Assembly (NCBI RefSeq): GCF_019308285.1
Contig: NZ_WWEM01000033.1
Span: 333,694-390,914, forward strand
Length of the DNA stretch: 57,221 nucleotides
From: Flavobacterium quisquiliarum
Lineage (GTDB): Bacteria; Bacteroidota; Bacteroidia; Flavobacteriales; Flavobacteriaceae
Reading direction: 5' to 3'
Below are positions 44,893 to 53,337 of this stretch, one piece after another. The translations under genes were made by a program, and so were the position numbers. The stretch's first letter is position 1. The number at the start of each line of letters is the position of its first letter. The notes beneath the pieces are model-generated. The model made no database searches. It was given only the letters and a program-made list of their open reading frames with translations, and had not been told where the DNA came from.

Positions 44893-46220
44893 TAATATGA
44901 GATGTAATAAATTTTAAGCTGAATTTTATTGTTTAAATGCTTTTGATCTCCTAAAATCAGTCTATTAACCGATTGGGTAAGTTCTGGCAAAGTCAATATT
45001 AAAGAAGATCTTGAATCAGACTGTTTAAGCATCTCTTTCTGAAGAAAACTTCCAAGTGAAATTGAATACCCGACATTTTCGTTAAATTCATCGCTTTTCT
45101 TATTCAATCTCCCATAAACTGCTCCACCCGCAGAATTTGCGAGAGTACCGCTTATTCTGTTTAAATTATTACCGACATAAACCTTTAAGGAATCTGCCAA
45201 AGGATATTTATCCGAATAAGAGTTATTAACTGGTTTAAGAATCAGTTCTGCATCTACAATAGCCCCATTTGTCGAAATATTTTTAAGTTGCTTTATATTA
45301 GGAAAATCAATCCGGCAGGCTACTCCAGTTCCAGCTTGAATAAATCCCTGATTATTGGTCAGTAAACTTGACAATTTACTGGTCGAAATGGGGAGGTCTT
45401 GTATTAAAGTACCTGTCTTATCTAATAAAATAGAATTAAACTGCTTGGAAGTATCTAAAATTGAGAAATCTAATATATTTGAAGCATTTTCATTGTCTGA
45501 TTGGTATTTAGAATAATACAATCTAACCTTACTAGAAGAAACACTAAAACCAATGACATTTGAGGATGTTGAATTTTCTGGAACCAGTACCAGACCTTTT
45601 AGATATTCTGTAAAACTATCAAAATCTGTAACCTCTCTTTTTTTGATTTTTTGAAAAAGCGCTTCTCCAAATACCTTACTCATTTGAACATTTATAGAAT
45701 CTTTTTCTTTTGGTCTTGGTTTAAAAGAAATTTTTCCAAGGCTTTCAGAATCATAAGTCAAAGTCGAATTATTATAAAACTGATCATCTTCTTTATTAGG
45801 TTTAACTTTTTGAGTTAATCTGTAAATATTAAAGGTCTGCACTCTTGTAGTATCACCATAATAATACTTATCATACTTAAGAATCATAGAAATCGAATCG
45901 AAAACATAATTGGTAGATTCAGTATCAGACCCAATACTATTTAAAGCATAACTATTTCCAGATAGCTGAAAATAACTGTCCGACTTTACTTTTCCGAAAA
46001 GAGGATCATCATAATTTCCAATTAAAATTCTTCCAGTACTGGAAGTGGCAAGTGAATCAAAATTGATAGTTGACATGTTAACCGTAGCCGTATCAATCAA
46101 CACCACTTTATTACTTAAAGCCAGATAATCTGACCCGACAGAAAAATCTCCAGTATCTGTATCTGTACCGCATGAAAATAAGCTTAGTACAAAAAGCAAG
46201 ATCAATATAAACTTGTGCAT
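44892..46220 (-). CDS. DUF4270 lipoprotein
   Basis: A 442-residue DUF4270 family lipoprotein. The lipobox FSC (about Cys17) is followed by GTDTDTGDFSVGSDYLALSNKVVLIDTATVNMSTINFDSLATSSTGRILIGNYDDPLFGKVKSDSYFQL, matching the family start, where a 'GxxxDPxFG' block recurs. Beta-rich middle region; C-terminal 'LGDQKHLNNKIQLKIYYISY'. A partial promoter (minus-strand TATATTTG, 46243-46236) lies just upstream. The function is unknown, and co-translation with the barrel protein suggests a complex. Confidence 0.85.
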   Translation of the reverse strand: MHKFILILLFVLSLFSCGTDTDTGDFSVGSDYLALSNKVVLIDTATVNMSTINFDSLATSSTGRILIGNYDDPLFGKVKSDSYFQLSGNSYALNSIGSDTESTNYVFDSISMILKYDKYYYGDTTRVQTFNIYRLTQKVKPNKEDDQFYNNSTLTYDSESLGKISFKPRPKEKDSINVQMSKVFGEALFQKIKKREVTDFDSFTEYLKGLVLVPENSTSSNVIGFSVSSSKVRLYYSKYQSDNENASNILDFSILDTSKQFNSILLDKTGTLIQDLPISTSKLSSLLTNNQGFIQAGTGVACRIDFPNIKQLKNISTNGAIVDAELILKPVNNSYSDKYPLADSLKVYVGNNLNRISGTLANSAGGAVYGRLNKKSDEFNENVGYSISLGSFLQKEMLKQSDSRSSLILTLPELTQSVNRLILGDQKHLNNKIQLKIYYISY

Positions 46221-46235
46221 AATTTATTTTTTGAA

Positions 46236-46434
46236 CAAATATAAAATGCAAGCCTTCGTGCCACACTATAACATATACTATCAAGCTTTTTTAAGCTACA
46301 AATCGCATAAAATCATCTATAGTGTACATTGTCATCAAAAAAATCATTTCAACCTTAAAAAAGAGGATTTAGTCTATCAAAACACGTCATATATATATCT
46401 TCTTTTTTTTAAGAACACTGTCCGCTTACTTTTG
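46236..46434. promoter_or_regulatory. Divergent promoter region between the DUF4270 gene and the DUF6268-like gene
   Basis: The minus-strand box TATATTTG (46243-46236) faces the DUF4270 gene and the plus-strand TACTTTTG (46427-46434) faces the gene at 46453. Neither has a clear TTG at the right spacing. No gene is supported in this 232-nt gap. Confidence 0.4.
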
Positions 46435-46452
46435 AAACCAATAAAATAAATA

Positions 46453-47283
46453 ATGATAGTACGGTTTTTAATTTGTTCTCTTTTTTCGGTTACATTTTTA
46501 AGTATCAAAGCACAAGAAAATTTTGCTGCTTATGCGAATGTCAAAATAGAGCCTACAAATAATATAAATTTTAATGAAACTGATATTGCTGTTTCTTATA
46601 AAAAGAATTTAGGAACTAGATACAAAATAGCCAATACGTTGGAGTATTCGAATTTGAAAGTGAGTTATGAACTGAATCAATTTGACTTTTATCAGGAACA
46701 AGATAAATTCAATCAGATTCAAAACAAATTTGAATTTTCGCATGAAATATCAGAAAAAACAAAATGGCAGTTTTCTATTATTCCGACAGCTAATTTTCAG
46801 CAAAATTTAGATTTATCCGACATTACTGTTTTAGGAAATATAGCAATTAACCAGCAGTTGAGTTCAAAATTAAACTTGGTTATTGGAGCAGGAAGAACCT
46901 CCATTTTTGGAGCACCAAAATTTACTCCAATTGCAGCTTTAGATTATAAATTTAGTGACAAAGCTAATTTAAGAGTGGGATTCCCAGATTCTCAAATTAT
47001 ATATTCGAATAATGAAAGAAATGAATTTAAACTGACGAATAGTTTTAACGGAAATTTTTATCATTTAGACACATCAGATGCTGTCGACAAAGTGGTTTTA
47101 TCGCAAATAACAGCCGCATTTGAATATGATCGTAATGTTAGTAAAAATTGGTTTTTAAATTTTAAAGCCGGTTATGATTTTAATAAAAAATACAAATTAG
47201 TAGACAGCAGTAATCGTCAAATATATGACTATAACATAGGAAATGGCTACGTCTTAGGAATAGGGATCAAATACAAACAATAA
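46453..47283 (+). CDS. DUF6268-like outer-membrane beta-barrel protein
   Basis: A 276-residue protein with a signal peptide (to IKAQ, about 20) and about twelve alternating beta strands, ending in aromatic-rich 'YVLGIGIKYKQ'. Phrases such as 'TDIAVSYKKNLGTRYKIANTLEYSNLKVSY', 'GAPKFTPIAALDYKFSDKANLRVGFPDSQIIYSNNERNEF' fit the DUF6268 family of Bacteroidetes barrels. It is first in a same-strand group with a kelch lipoprotein, a DUF4907 protein, a histidine kinase and a LytTR regulator. The function is unknown. Confidence 0.72.
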   Translation: MIVRFLICSLFSVTFLSIKAQENFAAYANVKIEPTNNINFNETDIAVSYKKNLGTRYKIANTLEYSNLKVSYELNQFDFYQEQDKFNQIQNKFEFSHEISEKTKWQFSIIPTANFQQNLDLSDITVLGNIAINQQLSSKLNLVIGAGRTSIFGAPKFTPIAALDYKFSDKANLRVGFPDSQIIYSNNERNEFKLTNSFNGNFYHLDTSDAVDKVVLSQITAAFEYDRNVSKNWFLNFKAGYDFNKKYKLVDSSNRQIYDYNIGNGYVLGIGIKYKQ

Positions 47284-47300
47284 ATAAAATTAAATACACT

Positions 47301-48305
47301 ATGATTAATCTAAAAAAAGGAATTTTATTCACAGCGCTTTTTTCGAGCCTTTTTTTTGTAAGCTGCAGCAATGATGAAGATGACGAATTAATGGGAAACT
47401 GGATTAAAAAATCAGCCTTTGACGGCCCTGCAAGATCTAGTGCAACAAGTTTCGTTATTGGAGATTTCGCTTACGTTGTTGGCGGTTATACCGGCGATGA
47501 ATATTTAAAAGATTTATGGATTTACAATTCTAATGGAGATTATTGGGAACAAAAAGCAGATTTTACTGGTATAGGAAGAAGTTCTGCTTCTAGTTTTGCA
47601 TTAAATGATAAAGGATATGTCGGTCTTGGTTATGATGGGACAAACAAACTGAAAGATTTTTATCAGTACGACCCTGTCAGCAACAGTTGGTCACAAAAAG
47701 CAGATTTTGCAGGAACTGCCCGCTACGCTGCCGTTGGTTTTCAAGTAGGCGGTAAAGCTTATTTTGGTACTGGATATGACGGAAATTATTTAAAAGATTT
47801 TTATCAATACAATGATCAGACTGACGTTTGGACACTTGTAAATGGTTTCAGCGGTAACAAAAGACGTAATGCAACAGTTTTTGTAATTGCAGATAAAGCG
47901 TACTTAGTAACTGGTGTAAACAATGGTACTTATCAAGAAGATTTCTGGGAATTCGATCCTTCAACAGATACTTGGACAAGAAAACGTGATGTCGATAAAG
48001 ATACTGACGATGATTACTCATACAATGATGATTATGCAATTGTGCGTTCAAACGCTTCTAGTTTCTCTATGAATGGACTTGGATATATCGTAGGAGGTGA
48101 AAATGTAAAAACAGTTTGGGAATATAATCCGACAACTGATTTATGGGAAGAAAGAACTCCAATGGAAGGTGCCATCAGAACAGATGCTGTAGCTTTTGCG
48201 ATTAATAATAGAGGATATTATATGTTAGGACGAATTGGTTCTACCTATTTTGACGATGCTTGGGAATTTAGACCATTAGAAGAACAAAGTGATGATGATA
48301 ACTAA
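47301..48305 (+). CDS. Kelch-repeat lipoprotein
   Basis: A 334-residue surface lipoprotein. The lipobox FFVSC (about Cys22) is followed by acidic SNDEDDE, which favours outer-leaflet display. Six kelch-type repeats (each about 48 residues, e.g. 'WSQKADFAGTARYAAVGFQVGGKAYFGTGYD...LKDFYQYD') should form a six-bladed beta-propeller. It follows the barrel gene by 17 nt and overlaps the DUF4907 start by 17 nt. Propellers often bind proteins or glycans, so it may be the external sensor part of the cluster; that is inference. Confidence 0.88.
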   Translation: MINLKKGILFTALFSSLFFVSCSNDEDDELMGNWIKKSAFDGPARSSATSFVIGDFAYVVGGYTGDEYLKDLWIYNSNGDYWEQKADFTGIGRSSASSFALNDKGYVGLGYDGTNKLKDFYQYDPVSNSWSQKADFAGTARYAAVGFQVGGKAYFGTGYDGNYLKDFYQYNDQTDVWTLVNGFSGNKRRNATVFVIADKAYLVTGVNNGTYQEDFWEFDPSTDTWTRKRDVDKDTDDDYSYNDDYAIVRSNASSFSMNGLGYIVGGENVKTVWEYNPTTDLWEERTPMEGAIRTDAVAFAINNRGYYMLGRIGSTYFDDAWEFRPLEEQSDDDN

Positions 48306-48624
48306 TGCTAAAAAACACTTCTGGAATTCTATCCAGAAGTGTTTCCTATTTTTTATATTCTTTTTGTTCTTTATTTCCTGTACCAAAAAAGAAGCTCTTA
48401 CATCTGCCTCTTTTCAAACAAATTCAGGATGGGGATACACGATTGCTTACAAAGAAAAAATTCTAATTAAACAAAGTGTTATTCCAGTAATTAGCGAAAA
48501 CAAAAGTTTTGCAACAGAAAGTGATGCGATGAAAGTAGCCGATCTTGTAAAACAAAAACTCAAACAAAACTTATCACCAGCGGTAACCAAAAAAGATTTA
48601 ATTTTATTAAAAATAAAATTATAA
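48289..48624 (+). CDS. DUF4907 lipoprotein
   Basis: A 111-residue DUF4907-like protein. An N-terminal hydrophobic helix ends in FISC (about Cys31), a lipobox-like site. The mature part carries the family-typical 'GWGYTIAYKEKILIKQSVIPVISENKSFATESDAMKVADLVKQKL' and ends 'LILLKIKL'. The start lies among tandem codons GTG-ATG-ATG at 48289-48297 inside the kelch stop region. The first codons run through a 13-bp hairpin (48313-48344). Its stop TAA is directly followed by the histidine kinase ATG at 48625, so the two are coupled. Confidence 0.78.
   Translation: MMMITNAKKHFWNSIQKCFLFFIFFLFFISCTKKEALTSASFQTNSGWGYTIAYKEKILIKQSVIPVISENKSFATESDAMKVADLVKQKLKQNLSPAVTKKDLILLKIKL
48313..48344 (+). terminator. 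Terminator-like hairpin overlapping the DUF4907 start
   Basis: AAACACTTCTGGA (48313-48325) and TCCAGAAGTGTTT (48332-48344) form a perfect 13-bp stem with a 6-nt loop, followed by CCTATTTTTTATA. It lies 8 nt after the kelch stop but within the DUF4907 reading frame (codons about 9-19), so it could attenuate expression of the downstream regulators. Confidence 0.7.
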
Positions 48625-49740
48625 ATGCAGTTAGATACCTTAAAAAATACCGGATACAACAAAATTCTATTTCATTGCGCAATATGGGTTTTCTTTATTT
48701 TAACTTCATTAATTCAGTTTTACGAAAGCCCCTTTAAGATGAGTAGTGATTTTTATGTACAATGGATCACAGGAATTGCATTGTTTTATCTGAACTATTT
48801 TTATTTGGTTCCCTCTTATCTTTTACAAAAAAAATACTGGCTCTATTTCTTGTTTGCTTTTGGTCTAATTGCTGTTTTTATGATTATTAGAATCAACTAT
48901 ACGATTCCTGAATTCAGACATTTAAGACCCGAAAACATAATGCCTGCGCGAATGATTCCGCAAGGACCTCATTTTTTTCCGAGACCTACCCACATGATGC
49001 CTCAAAGAATTGAAATGAGACAGCCTATTTTCTTTAAACTTGGGCCTTCGTTTTTTTATATTTTGATTATAACAATTAGTGCGATTATTAGAACATTAAC
49101 CGAGTTTTATAATAATCAACAAAACAAACTGATTGCCGAAACACATAGAACAAATACTGAATTAATATATCTGCGCAAACAAACTAACCCGCATTTTTTA
49201 TTCAATTCTTTAAACAGCATCTATTCTTTGGCACACAAAAAATCTGATTTGGTCCCTGATGCCATCGTCACGTTATCTGAACTTATGCGCTATATGCTTT
49301 ATGAAACAGATAACAAAACGGTGGCTTTAGAAAAAGAAGTTAACTATATTCAGAATTACATTGAACTGCAAAAACTGAGATTAAACAATATCGAAGACAT
49401 TGTAATAAATGTACATGGCGATACCAAAAACAAATTTATCGAACCATTACTTTTGATTTCTTTTGTTGAAAATGCTTTTAAATACGGAACAGATTACAAA
49501 GGTGCAGCTCATGTAAAAATTAAAATTCTCATTACTGATAATAATCTTGATTTCTGGATCGAAAACTCTATTGAAAACTATGTTAAAGATCCTGAAAACT
49601 CAGGAATTGGATTAGTTAATATTCAGAATCGTCTTGATTTACTATATCCGAATGCACACGAACTATCCATTACTCAAGATAATACATATTACAGAGTTCA
49701 TTTAAATTTGAAATTGGATGAAATTAAAACAAGCATTTAG
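48625..49740 (+). CDS. LytS-type sensor histidine kinase
   Basis: A 371-residue membrane kinase. Four TM helices lie at about 10-30, 41-62, 70-90 and 140-165 with a His/Met/Pro/Arg-rich loop between (ENIMPARMIPQGPHFFPRPTHMMPQR). The His_kinase domain has H190 in RKQTNPHFLFNSLNS. The HATPase domain has 'EPLLLISFVENAFKYG' and 'SGIGLVNIQNRLDLLYPN'. The lack of a long periplasmic sensor suggests that it senses through its TM part or through partner proteins, for example the kelch or DUF4907 proteins encoded upstream. The regulator gene follows after 135 nt. Confidence 0.92.
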   Translation: MQLDTLKNTGYNKILFHCAIWVFFILTSLIQFYESPFKMSSDFYVQWITGIALFYLNYFYLVPSYLLQKKYWLYFLFAFGLIAVFMIIRINYTIPEFRHLRPENIMPARMIPQGPHFFPRPTHMMPQRIEMRQPIFFKLGPSFFYILIITISAIIRTLTEFYNNQQNKLIAETHRTNTELIYLRKQTNPHFLFNSLNSIYSLAHKKSDLVPDAIVTLSELMRYMLYETDNKTVALEKEVNYIQNYIELQKLRLNNIEDIVINVHGDTKNKFIEPLLLISFVENAFKYGTDYKGAAHVKIKILITDNNLDFWIENSIENYVKDPENSGIGLVNIQNRLDLLYPNAHELSITQDNTYYRVHLNLKLDEIKTSI

Positions 49741-49875
49741 TAAATCGAATTATTGTAGCTGGAATATAATTTTAATTTCTTAACCAGTATTTTATGAAAA
49801 TTTTAAAACTTAATTTACTGGTTTAAAATTACTTTTGAATGCCGAAAACAATTTATAAAACTTAATTCTGAAAAA

Positions 49876-50592
49876 ATGAAATGTGTAATTATCGATGACG
49901 AACCTTTAGCAGTAGAATTATTGCAGGATTTTGTCAAGAAAGTAGATTCTTTGGAATTAATGAATTCTTTTAACAATGCGATTGACGCTGTTTCATTTAT
50001 TAATCAGAATAATGTTGACTTGATCTTTTTGGATATCGAAATGCCTCATTTTTCTGGAATTGATTTTATAAATACTATCGAGAAAAAACCTTTGGTCATT
50101 TTCACAACTGCCTATTCAGATTATGCCGTAGAAGGTTTTAATCTCGGTGCAGTCGATTATTTGGTAAAACCAATCCCTTTTCATCGATTTTTAAAAGCAG
50201 TCGTAAGGGCACAGCAAGTTTTACAGCCGGCTGTTGTTCCGCAAGCTATTTCTGAAACCACAAATGCAACTGAAATCGAACAGGATTTTATGTTTGTCAG
50301 AGCAGAATACGAAAATGTGAAATTAAATTTTGCGGACATTCTTTTTATCGAAGGATTAAAGGATTATGTGAAAATTTATACGACAGACAACAAATTTACG
50401 CTGACCCTTATCAGTTTAATCAAATTAGAAAATCTGCTTTCCAGCAAAGGTTTTTCGCGAATTCATAGGTCATACATTATCAATATCAAACATGTAAAAT
50501 CGATTCAAAAAAATAAGGTTTTGATAAGCGATAAAAGAGTTCCAATTAGCGAAAGCTATAAAAATGCCTTTTTTGAGAAAATCAACCTATAG
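49876..50592 (+). CDS. LytTR-family response regulator
   Basis: A 238-residue regulator. The receiver domain (1-120) has acidic pair D7-D8, phospho-acceptor Asp53 in LIFLDIEMPHFSG, and Lys in VDYLVKPIPF. A LytTR DNA-binding domain (about 140-238) has 'FMFVRAEYENVKLNFADILFIEGLKDYVKIY', 'LLSSKGFSRIHRSYIINIKHVKSI'. It is the partner of the upstream kinase. The 135-nt gap has a loose inverted repeat AACCAGTA/TACTGGTT (49782-49823) and a -7-like TACTTTTG (49830-49837), so it may have its own promoter. Confidence 0.93.
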   Translation: MKCVIIDDEPLAVELLQDFVKKVDSLELMNSFNNAIDAVSFINQNNVDLIFLDIEMPHFSGIDFINTIEKKPLVIFTTAYSDYAVEGFNLGAVDYLVKPIPFHRFLKAVVRAQQVLQPAVVPQAISETTNATEIEQDFMFVRAEYENVKLNFADILFIEGLKDYVKIYTTDNKFTLTLISLIKLENLLSSKGFSRIHRSYIINIKHVKSIQKNKVLISDKRVPISESYKNAFFEKINL

Positions 50593-50598
50593 GTTTTC

Positions 50599-50674
50599 AA
50601 ATTCCAATAAAAAGAAATTCCAAATTCCAAGGTTCGACGCTTTTGGAATTTGGAATTTCTTTTTATTGGAATTT
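50599..50674. repeat. Perfect 32-bp inverted repeat between convergent genes
   Basis: The arms at 50599-50630 and 50643-50674 are exact reverse complements over 32 bp, with a 12-nt loop (GGTTCGACGCTT). Each arm contains direct copies of AAATTCCAA. The structure fills the gap between the LytTR regulator stop and the carbonic anhydrase stop, leaving only 6 nt on each side. It probably stops transcription from both strands. Confidence 0.9.
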
Positions 50675-50680
50675 TAATTT

Positions 50681-51199
50681 TTATTCTTCGTTTTTGAACC
50701 AGCCTGAATACATTACATAATTATTCGAAATGCGTTCAATTTCGCCAGCAAAATCAGATTGATCAATATCTTTTACTTTTTTGGCAGGAACACCTGCATA
50801 AATACTTCCAGAAGTTACAACAGTATTTTGAGTTACTACGGCTCCTGCTGCAATAATTGCATTACTTTCTACAACACAATTATCCATAACGATAGCTCCC
50901 ATTCCAATTAGAACATTATCATGAATAGTACAACCATGTACAATCGCATTATGACCTATCGAAACGTTATTTCCTATTATAGTTGGATGTTTTTTATAAG
51001 TACAATGAATGACTGCTCCATCTTGGATGTTTACTTTATTTCCTATTTTAATAAAATTAACATCTCCTCTTACCACTGCATTAAACCAAACACTGCAGGA
51101 ATCACCAAAAGTAACATCTCCCACAATTGTAGCATTTTCAGCAACATAACAATCCTCTGGAATCTGAGGTGATTTTCCATTTACAGACTTAATCAGCAT
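50681..51199 (-). CDS. Gamma-carbonic-anhydrase-like hexapeptide protein
   Basis: A 172-residue left-handed beta-helix protein of the gamma-carbonic anhydrase/YrdA group. Candidate zinc ligands are His65 (AVIHC), His83 (SIGHNA) and His88 (IVHGC). Hexapeptide turns run through 'IVGDVTFGDSCSVWFNAVVRGDVNFIKIGNKVNIQDGAV'. Many members show little CA activity, so the real function may differ. It lies 12 nt downstream of the PorP/SprF gene on the same strand, probably in one transcript. Confidence 0.92.
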   Translation of the reverse strand: MLIKSVNGKSPQIPEDCYVAENATIVGDVTFGDSCSVWFNAVVRGDVNFIKIGNKVNIQDGAVIHCTYKKHPTIIGNNVSIGHNAIVHGCTIHDNVLIGMGAIVMDNCVVESNAIIAAGAVVTQNTVVTSGSIYAGVPAKKVKDIDQSDFAGEIERISNNYVMYSGWFKNEE

Positions 51200-51211
51200 A
51201 AAAAATAATAT

Positions 51212-52204
51212 TTAGTTAACCGCAGGACAGTTACAGTCGTAACGTTCTTTTTTACAGAATAAATTAATCCCCAAAGTAATCTGATGGTAACCACCAGTAT
51301 CAAATTTCACATCTCCCATTACTTGCGAATAGGTATAAGCAAACATAAAGTTCTTGAAATTAACACCAACTATAGGCGTAAAAAATTGTAATTTTTGAGA
51401 AGCTACACCATTATTTCCAGCAAGATACTGTGCTCCATCAAAACCTCTTCTGTATGATAACGCAGCCCAAAGACTTCCAAAGTCCATACTTTTGTACGCT
51501 TTTATGTTTAAATCAAGTGTTTTTTCTTTGGTTTTATCGAAATACTGAAAAAGGATTGAAGGTTCCCAGGTAATGTTGTTATTTTTACCAAAAACATATC
51601 CGGCACTTAATAAAAACTTTCTCAGATTATCACTTTCATATTCTGTGTATAACTCTCTTCTTGTTTCTAATAAACCCTGAACTGTTGCATGTGCATAAAA
51701 GTCCATAAAGTTATACGAAGCTCCAATATCCATATTAAAATAAGAGTCCTTTTGAATAGAACCAAAAACAATAGGGTCAAAAGTTCCTCCAAATTTCGTT
51801 TCGTCCAACTGACTTTGTATCAAACCGCCACTGATACCAAAAGAAAGCTGATTCAAATCAATCTCATCTCTCGAAAACATGATATGATGTGCATAAGTCA
51901 GTTTAACTCCTTTTTGAGAATGGTAACCATTTTTATCATTAAAAACAATTATACCAGCTCCAGAGCGTTCTCCAACTCTTCCATTAAAACTTAATGTTTG
52001 TAAAGTTGGCGCATCTTCTTGTCCGAACCATTGTTTTCTAGCAGTTAATCTAATCTTGGCACAATTGGCTGCACCTGCCATTGAAGGGTGAATTAAGTAA
52101 TAATTATCTGATAAATAATCTGAATAAACAGGTATTCCTTCTTGTGAATAAGAAAAAAAGGAGGAAATAAGAAAAATTAATAAAACCCTGATTTTAAATT
52201 TCAT
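51212..52204 (-). CDS. PorP/SprF family outer-membrane protein
   Basis: A 330-residue barrel protein of the type IX secretion-associated PorP/SprF family. The signal peptide ends in SYSQ (about 20), followed by 'EGIPVYSDYLSDNYYLIHPSMAGAANCAKIRLTARKQWFGQ' (the family start, with 'NPA..G'-like Ser-Met-Ala-Gly) and 'GERSGAGIIVFNDKNGYHS'. Most PorP/SprF proteins sit beside a large T9SS type-B adhesin such as SprB; here the neighbour is a carbonic anhydrase, so this is an orphan. The adhesin at 4387 also has a type-B signal but is 47 kb away. Confidence 0.9.
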   Translation of the reverse strand: MKFKIRVLLIFLISSFFSYSQEGIPVYSDYLSDNYYLIHPSMAGAANCAKIRLTARKQWFGQEDAPTLQTLSFNGRVGERSGAGIIVFNDKNGYHSQKGVKLTYAHHIMFSRDEIDLNQLSFGISGGLIQSQLDETKFGGTFDPIVFGSIQKDSYFNMDIGASYNFMDFYAHATVQGLLETRRELYTEYESDNLRKFLLSAGYVFGKNNNITWEPSILFQYFDKTKEKTLDLNIKAYKSMDFGSLWAALSYRRGFDGAQYLAGNNGVASQKLQFFTPIVGVNFKNFMFAYTYSQVMGDVKFDTGGYHQITLGINLFCKKERYDCNCPAVN

Positions 52205-52323
52205 AAAGGCAATTTTGTATCAATATAATTTTCACTCCTGCAATTTAACACGATTTCCTTGAAAAGAGTCTTAATTATTTTATTAAAAAATCAAATATAG
52301 GTATTAGTAGAAAATAACTTTAG

Positions 52324-52331
52324 TAAATTTG
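52324..52331 (+). promoter_or_regulatory. Candidate -7 box of the Nfu gene
   Basis: TAAATTTG lies 16 nt before the ATG at 52348. No TTG is seen at the matching upstream distance. Confidence 0.4.
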
Positions 52332-52347
52332 CAAAAAATATACTACC

Positions 52348-53247
52348 ATGACAAAAATCACTATAAAAGAAACTCAAAATCCAACTATTTTAAAGTTCGA
52401 GTTTGAGGATTTTATTACTCAAAATCAAAACTTTGAGTTCAAAAACATTGATGAGGCTCAGGCTTCTCCTTTGGCTCAACAACTATTCTATTTACCATTC
52501 GTTAAGACTGTTTATATATCTGGGAATTTTATTGCTATCGAAAGATACAGCATTGTAGACTGGGATGATGTTAAAGACGCTGTTGCGGAACAAATCAGCT
52601 CTTTTGTTGAAAAAGGCGGGGTTATCATTAAAATTGATGAAACTAAAACTAAAAAACAGCCTGTTACAGTTTATGGAGAAACAACTCCAAATCCTTCTGC
52701 TTTAAAATTTGTAGTAAGCAGAATGCTGACTCGTAATGCCGTTGAATACAAAAACATCGACCAGACTGCTTCTTCTCCATTAGCTCAGGAATTATTCAAA
52801 TTCCCTTATGTAAAAGAAATTTTTATTGATGAGAATTATATTTCAGTAACGAAATATGAAATTAATGACTGGTCTGAAATCACTTTAGAATTAAGAACTT
52901 TCATTAAACAATTTATTGAAAACGGCGGTACGGTTTTAGACGAAAGTCTGATTCAAACAGCTACAAAAAATGAAGTTACGAAAGATGAAGCCTTTGACAA
53001 GTTAGATGTAACATCACAACAAATCATTAATATCTTAGAAGAATATGTTAAACCAGCTGTAGCTGCCGACGGTGGAAACATTGCTTTCGAATCTTACAAT
53101 GAAGAAGATAAAACGGTAAAAGTACTTTTACAAGGTGCTTGCAGCGGTTGTCCTTCTTCAACCTTTACTTTGAAAAGCGGTATCGAAAATATGCTGAAAA
53201 GCATGCTTAATGATGAAGCTATAAAAGTAGAAGCTTCAAATGCTTAA
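52348..53247 (+). CDS. NifU-like Fe-S scaffold with duplicated Nfu N-domain
   Basis: A 299-residue Fe-S cluster carrier. Residues about 1-90 and 105-195 are both Nfu_N domains; each has 'xxNPxxLKF', 'ASPLAQQLF/ELF', 'FPYVK', 'Y..WS' blocks, so the domain is duplicated. Residues about 215-299 form the NifU C-domain with Cys265 and Cys268 in GACSGCPSS, which bind a shared 4Fe-4S cluster at a dimer interface. It should deliver clusters to client proteins. The gene is alone, with a terminator shared with the convergent hypothetical gene. Confidence 0.93.
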   Translation: MTKITIKETQNPTILKFEFEDFITQNQNFEFKNIDEAQASPLAQQLFYLPFVKTVYISGNFIAIERYSIVDWDDVKDAVAEQISSFVEKGGVIIKIDETKTKKQPVTVYGETTPNPSALKFVVSRMLTRNAVEYKNIDQTASSPLAQELFKFPYVKEIFIDENYISVTKYEINDWSEITLELRTFIKQFIENGGTVLDESLIQTATKNEVTKDEAFDKLDVTSQQIINILEEYVKPAVAADGGNIAFESYNEEDKTVKVLLQGACSGCPSSTFTLKSGIENMLKSMLNDEAIKVEASNA

Positions 53248-53270
53248 ATCTAAAAATTAGATATATCTTT

Positions 53271-53298
53271 AAAGCGCTTCAAAAGAGGCGCTTTTTTT
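53271..53298. terminator. Terminator between the Nfu gene and the hypothetical gene
   Basis: AAAGCGCTTC and GAGGCGCTTT pair over 10 bp (one G-U pair) with an AAAA loop, followed by a T run on the plus strand. It follows the Nfu stop by 23 nt. Confidence 0.85.
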
Positions 53299-53337
53299 TA
53301 CAGAATATATTTGATATTATGGATTTCTATTTAAATT

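Noticed and set aside
46213..46449. 78-codon frame in the DUF4270/DUF6268-like gap
   Set aside because: It lies over the divergent promoter region, has no family features and a random-looking composition.
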